Source: DASXPG01 sp035559335 (GTDB lineage: Bacteria; Gemmatimonadota; Gemmatimonadetes; Gemmatimonadales; JACORV01). From it: DNA of 8,833 nt. The stretch covers positions 1-8,833 of the forward strand of contig DATMBH010000284.1 of the NCBI GenBank assembly GCA_035559335.1. The letters run 5' to 3'. The translations under genes and the position numbers were made by a program. The notes under the pieces are model-generated. The model saw nothing but the letters and a program-made list of their open reading frames with translations, searched no databases and was not told the DNA's origin. Shown in pieces: positions 6,717 through 8,833 of the stretch. Every line of letters begins with the position of its first letter. Positions within the stretch are counted from its first letter, which is position 1.

Positions 6717-6724
6717 GTTTTTTT
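6642..6724 (+). terminator. Terminator- or attenuator-like hairpin ending in T7 just before dnaG
   Basis: ACAGTGG (6642-6648) is the exact complement of CCACTGT (6712-6718). Two further pairs form inside after one mismatch. Seven T residues run from 6718 to 6724, one base before the dnaG ATG. The loop is long and itself made of pairing repeats. In E. coli a terminator between rpsU and dnaG tunes primase level, so attenuation is plausible here but unproven. Confidence 0.35.
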
Positions 6725-6725
6725 C

Positions 6726-8483
6726 ATGATTCCTCCCGACCTCATCGACCAGATCCGCGAGGCGGCGGACATGGTGCAGCTGATCGGCGAGCACGTGGAC
6801 CTGAAGCGCACCGGCTCCGACTGGCGCGGTCCCTGCCCGTTTCATGGCGGCAAGGGGCGCAACTTCTCGGTGGTGCCGCGCAAGCAGCTGTACCACTGCT
6901 TCGTGTGCCACGAGTCGGGGGACATCTTCAAATTCTGGATGAGCCGGTTCGGCCTCGACTACCCCAGTGCGGTGCGGGAGATCGCCGGCCGCGTGGGAAT
7001 CGCGGTGCCCGAGCAGCGGCAGCAGGGCCCTGATCCTAACGAGCCGCTCTACTCCGCGCTCGGGGTTGCCGCCGAGTGGTTCGCGCAGCGGCTGCGCGAG
7101 GGAGAGGACGCGCGCATCGCACGCGACTATCTCGACTCGCGCGCCATCGGTCAGGAGGCGCGGGACAGCTTCGGGCTGGGCTTCGCGCCGCGCGGCACCG
7201 AGGCGCTGGACGCGTTCCGAGGACTCGGCCTGGAGGACGACGTGCTCGTGGAGGCCGGCCTCGCCGTGCGGCGCGACGACGGGGCGGTTGCCCCGCGGTT
7301 CCGCGGCCGGCTGCTGTTCCCCATCGCCGACGTGCGCGGGCGGGTGGTCGGTTTCGGCGGCCGGATCCTCGGGGAAGGGGAGCCCAAGTACCTCAACTCG
7401 CCCGAAACTCCGGTCTTCCACAAGGGCTCCCTGCTGTACCTGCTGGACCGCGCACGCGGCGCGATCCGCCAGGAGGAGTCTGCCATAGTGGTGGAAGGCT
7501 ACGTGGACGCCATACGGCTCCACTTGGCCGGCATCGCCAACGTAGTGGCGCCGTTAGGCACGGCTCTGACCGCCGAGCAGTCCAAGGTGCTGCGCCGCTA
7601 CACGCGCCAGGTGGCGCTGTGCTACGACGCCGATGCGCCGGGCCTCAAGTCCACTTTCCGCGCCGGCGACGAACTGCTGCGCCAGGGCGTCAACGTGAGC
7701 GTGATCACCCTGCCTCCGGGCGAGGACCCCGACACGCTGGTGCGCTCTGGCGGGGCGGCCGCGTTCCGGGAGTACCTGGCCCAAGCCGTGGACGTGTTCG
7801 AGCGCAAGATCCAGATCCTCGACCGCAAGGGATACTTCGCGACGCTGGAGGGGCGCCGCCGCGCGCTCGACCGGCTGCTGCCTACCATCCGTGCCGCGGC
7901 GGACGCCGTCACGCGCGAGCTGTACGTCTCCCGCGCCGCCGAGAAGAGCGGCGTATCGCGGGCGGTGATCGAGCAGGAGGTCGGAAGGCGGGAAGGCGGT
8001 AGGCTGGCCGGCGGCGGCGCTGCCCCACCCAAGCTGCCGCCTTCCCGCCCCGGTGCCGTCCCGCCTGAGATCCTCCAGGAACGCATCCTGCTGCGCCTGA
8101 TGCGCGCCGACCCGATCTGGGTCCGCCGCGCTCAGGCGGAGATCGAGCCGGCGCTGTTTCAGCACGCCTGGTACCGGGCCATGGCGGAGGCTCTGTTCGC
8201 CGGATCGAGTGAGCCGCCCGACCCGTCGCTCACCGAGCTGTGGGAACGGCTCCCCGAGGAACTGCCGGAGGACCTCGACCGCGAGGCGGCCTGGTCCGAG
8301 GCCGTGCAGTTCCTCAAGGACCGCCCGCGCATCGAGCGCCTCGAGCAGCTCGAGTCACAGATGCGCGTCGCCGTCACCGCCGAGGAGAAGGAGCGCCTGG
8401 TCGCGGAGATCACCGCGCTGCGCGCTGTGCTTCCGGCGCGCTTCAGGCGCAAAGCGCTGCGCGCCGAAATGGAACCCATATGA
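6726..8483 (+). CDS. dnaG: DnaG, DNA primase
   Basis: A 585-residue bacterial primase that makes RNA primers at the replication fork. The CHC2 zinc domain has C37, H40, C58 and C61 (CPFH...YHCFVC). The catalytic core has FPIADVRGRVVGFGGRIL, KYLNSPETPVFHKG, the TOPRIM glutamate in VVEGYVDAI (E257) and the acidic pair in CYDADAPGLKS (D301, D303). The C-terminal part (from about 445) is helical and should bind the replicative helicase. Residues about 419-443 are a G/R/P-rich linker encoded by an inverted octamer repeat. ATG 6726 gives the conserved MIPPDLIDQIREAADMVQLI; an in-frame GTG at 6645 would add 27 residues coded by the intergenic repeat and is rejected. There is no Shine-Dalgarno sequence: a T7 tract ends one base before the ATG. 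bS21 and MutS2 genes lie upstream. Confidence 0.96.
   Translation: MIPPDLIDQIREAADMVQLIGEHVDLKRTGSDWRGPCPFHGGKGRNFSVVPRKQLYHCFVCHESGDIFKFWMSRFGLDYPSAVREIAGRVGIAVPEQRQQGPDPNEPLYSALGVAAEWFAQRLREGEDARIARDYLDSRAIGQEARDSFGLGFAPRGTEALDAFRGLGLEDDVLVEAGLAVRRDDGAVAPRFRGRLLFPIADVRGRVVGFGGRILGEGEPKYLNSPETPVFHKGSLLYLLDRARGAIRQEESAIVVEGYVDAIRLHLAGIANVVAPLGTALTAEQSKVLRRYTRQVALCYDADAPGLKSTFRAGDELLRQGVNVSVITLPPGEDPDTLVRSGGAAAFREYLAQAVDVFERKIQILDRKGYFATLEGRRRALDRLLPTIRAAADAVTRELYVSRAAEKSGVSRAVIEQEVGRREGGRLAGGGAAPPKLPPSRPGAVPPEILQERILLRLMRADPIWVRRAQAEIEPALFQHAWYRAMAEALFAGSSEPPDPSLTELWERLPEELPEDLDREAAWSEAVQFLKDRPRIERLEQLESQMRVAVTAEEKERLVAEITALRAVLPARFRRKALRAEMEPI
7982..8062 (+). repeat. In-frame inverted octamer-repeat element in dnaG
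   Basis: Left arm octamers (7982-8013): CGGAAGGC, GGGAAGGC, GGTAGGCT, GGCCGGCG. Right arm octamers (8039-8062): GCCTTCCC, GCCCCGGT, GCCGTCCC. GGGAAGGC and GCCTTCCC are exact reverse complements. Bases 7987-8002 pair with 8034-8049 at 15 of 16 positions, the exception being T·G, around a 31-base loop. It codes for the variable linker between primase core and helicase-binding domain. Confidence 0.75.
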
Positions 8484-8485
8484 TG

Positions 8486-8587
8486 GGGCGGAGGGCCGAG
8501 GGCAGAGGGCGGGGTGGTCCCTTGGGCCACTCTGTTCTCCGCGCTTCGTCCCACCGTCCGTTGCCCGCTGCCCTGTGTCCTGTTCTG
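8486..8587 (+). repeat. Heptamer-repeat element between dnaG and the DUF164-type gene
   Basis: G-rich arm (8486-8513): GGGCGGA, GGGCCGA, GGGCAGA, GGGCGGG. C-rich arm (8546-8587): TCGTCCC, ACCGTCC, GTTGCCC, GCTGCCC, TGTGTCC, TGTTCTG. AGGGCAG (8499-8505) is complementary to CTGCCCT (8568-8574). Between the arms is a small hairpin, GTGG-T-CCC-TT-GGG-CCAC (8514-8530). It shares GTCCCACCGTCC (8548-8559) with the mutS2/dnaG element. It fills nearly all of the 115-base gap and no gene is seen in it. Confidence 0.7.
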
Positions 8588-8598
8588 ACGAGGAATCC

Positions 8599-8833
8599 AT
8601 GCACCCTGATCTTGTAGCGCTTCTTGAGTTGCAGGAGAAAGACCGTGCTGTTACGACCCTCGAGAAGGCCATCGAGGCCCTCAAGCCCGAGGAGGCCGCG
8701 CTCGACGCGGAACTCGAGCAGCACGCGCGCGCGCTCGCCGAGGCGAAGCGGCTGGCTTCTGGAGCCGAGGCCCGCAAGGTCGAGCTGGAGAACCGCATCG
8801 CCGGCTACAAGCAGCTCCAGGAGCGGCGGCGGC
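8599..8833 (+). CDS. DUF164-type coiled-coil/zinc-ribbon protein (N-terminal part, runs off window)
   Basis: The frame stays open from ATG 8599 to the window end, giving 78 residues: MHPDLVALLELQEKDRAVTTL and then a heptad-rich, strongly charged helix dominated by Glu, Ala, Leu, Arg and Lys. This matches the N-terminal antiparallel coiled coil of the C4-type zinc-ribbon family (DUF164, also called CdsZ or CT398-like), whose members begin with a PDL..LLELQ..D motif and carry four zinc-binding cysteines near the C-terminus. That part lies outside the window, so the assignment rests on the coiled-coil end alone. AGGA (8591-8594) five bases upstream is a good ribosome-binding site. It follows dnaG after a repeat-filled gap. 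Another coiled-coil protein cannot be excluded. Confidence 0.75.
   Translation, partial: MHPDLVALLELQEKDRAVTTLEKAIEALKPEEAALDAELEQHARALAEAKRLASGAEARKVELENRIAGYKQLQERRR

Noticed and set aside
6645..6725. GTG start that would add 27 residues to DnaG
   Set aside because: The extension is encoded by the octamer repeat and has no family similarity. DnaG proteins begin at about the ATG 6726 position.
5844..7523. Long open frame on the minus strand (559 codons) across mutS2 and dnaG
   Set aside because: It is antisense to two clearly conserved genes, crosses the intergenic repeat, and has no recognisable domain. Long antisense frames are common in GC-rich DNA.
6612..8587. CRISPR-like arrays
   Set aside because: The units are 7-8 bases, contiguous and without unique spacers of 25-40 bases. 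No cas genes are present.
8483..8617. Open frame starting at an ATG that overlaps the dnaG stop (TGATG)
   Set aside because: Its Arg/Gly/Pro-rich product is only the translation of the heptamer element and runs out of frame into the next gene, which has its own good start.

Overview
The window is high-GC bacterial DNA, two thirds or more G+C by eye. It is densely packed with housekeeping genes that all read on the + strand. Gene content, gene order and the GC-rich short-period intergenic repeats suggest a Gemmatimonadota-like bacterium. That placement is an inference; no rRNA or other decisive marker is present. There is no CRISPR array, IS element, tRNA, rRNA or prophage gene. No stretch over 300 bases lacks a gene.

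Left block (1-4131): hemW (5' end outside the window), hrcA, dnaJ, rsmE and a HIT-family hydrolase. From hrcA onward every gene junction is a 4-base ATGA stop/start overlap, so these genes are probably co-transcribed and translationally coupled. The block resembles the Firmicutes lepA-hemW-hrcA-grpE-dnaK-dnaJ-prmA-rsmE cluster, but grpE, dnaK and prmA are absent, and no CIRCE operator is visible anywhere in the window.

Right block (4132-8833): a 94-base AT-rich gap with a hairpin and a candidate promoter leads into rpsU, mutS2, dnaG and the beginning of a DUF164-type coiled-coil/zinc-ribbon gene. rpsU...dnaG is the core of the bacterial macromolecular-synthesis operon (rpsU-dnaG-rpoD), here with mutS2 inserted. 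MutS2 ends straight after its KOW-like region and has no C-terminal Smr nuclease domain.

The main unexplained structure is a family of GC-rich repeat elements with a period of 7 or 8 bases, mostly arranged as a G-rich arm followed by a complementary C-rich arm. Five are visible. Two are intergenic (mutS2/dnaG and dnaG/DUF164 gene). Three lie in frame inside essential-type genes at linker positions (hemW near its C-terminus; mutS2 between coiled coil and KOW-like domain, with a perfect 20-bp inverted repeat; dnaG between polymerase core and helicase-binding domain). Exact 8- to 12-mers shared between elements at different loci suggest one dispersed family. Everything else in the window looks like ordinary housekeeping DNA.
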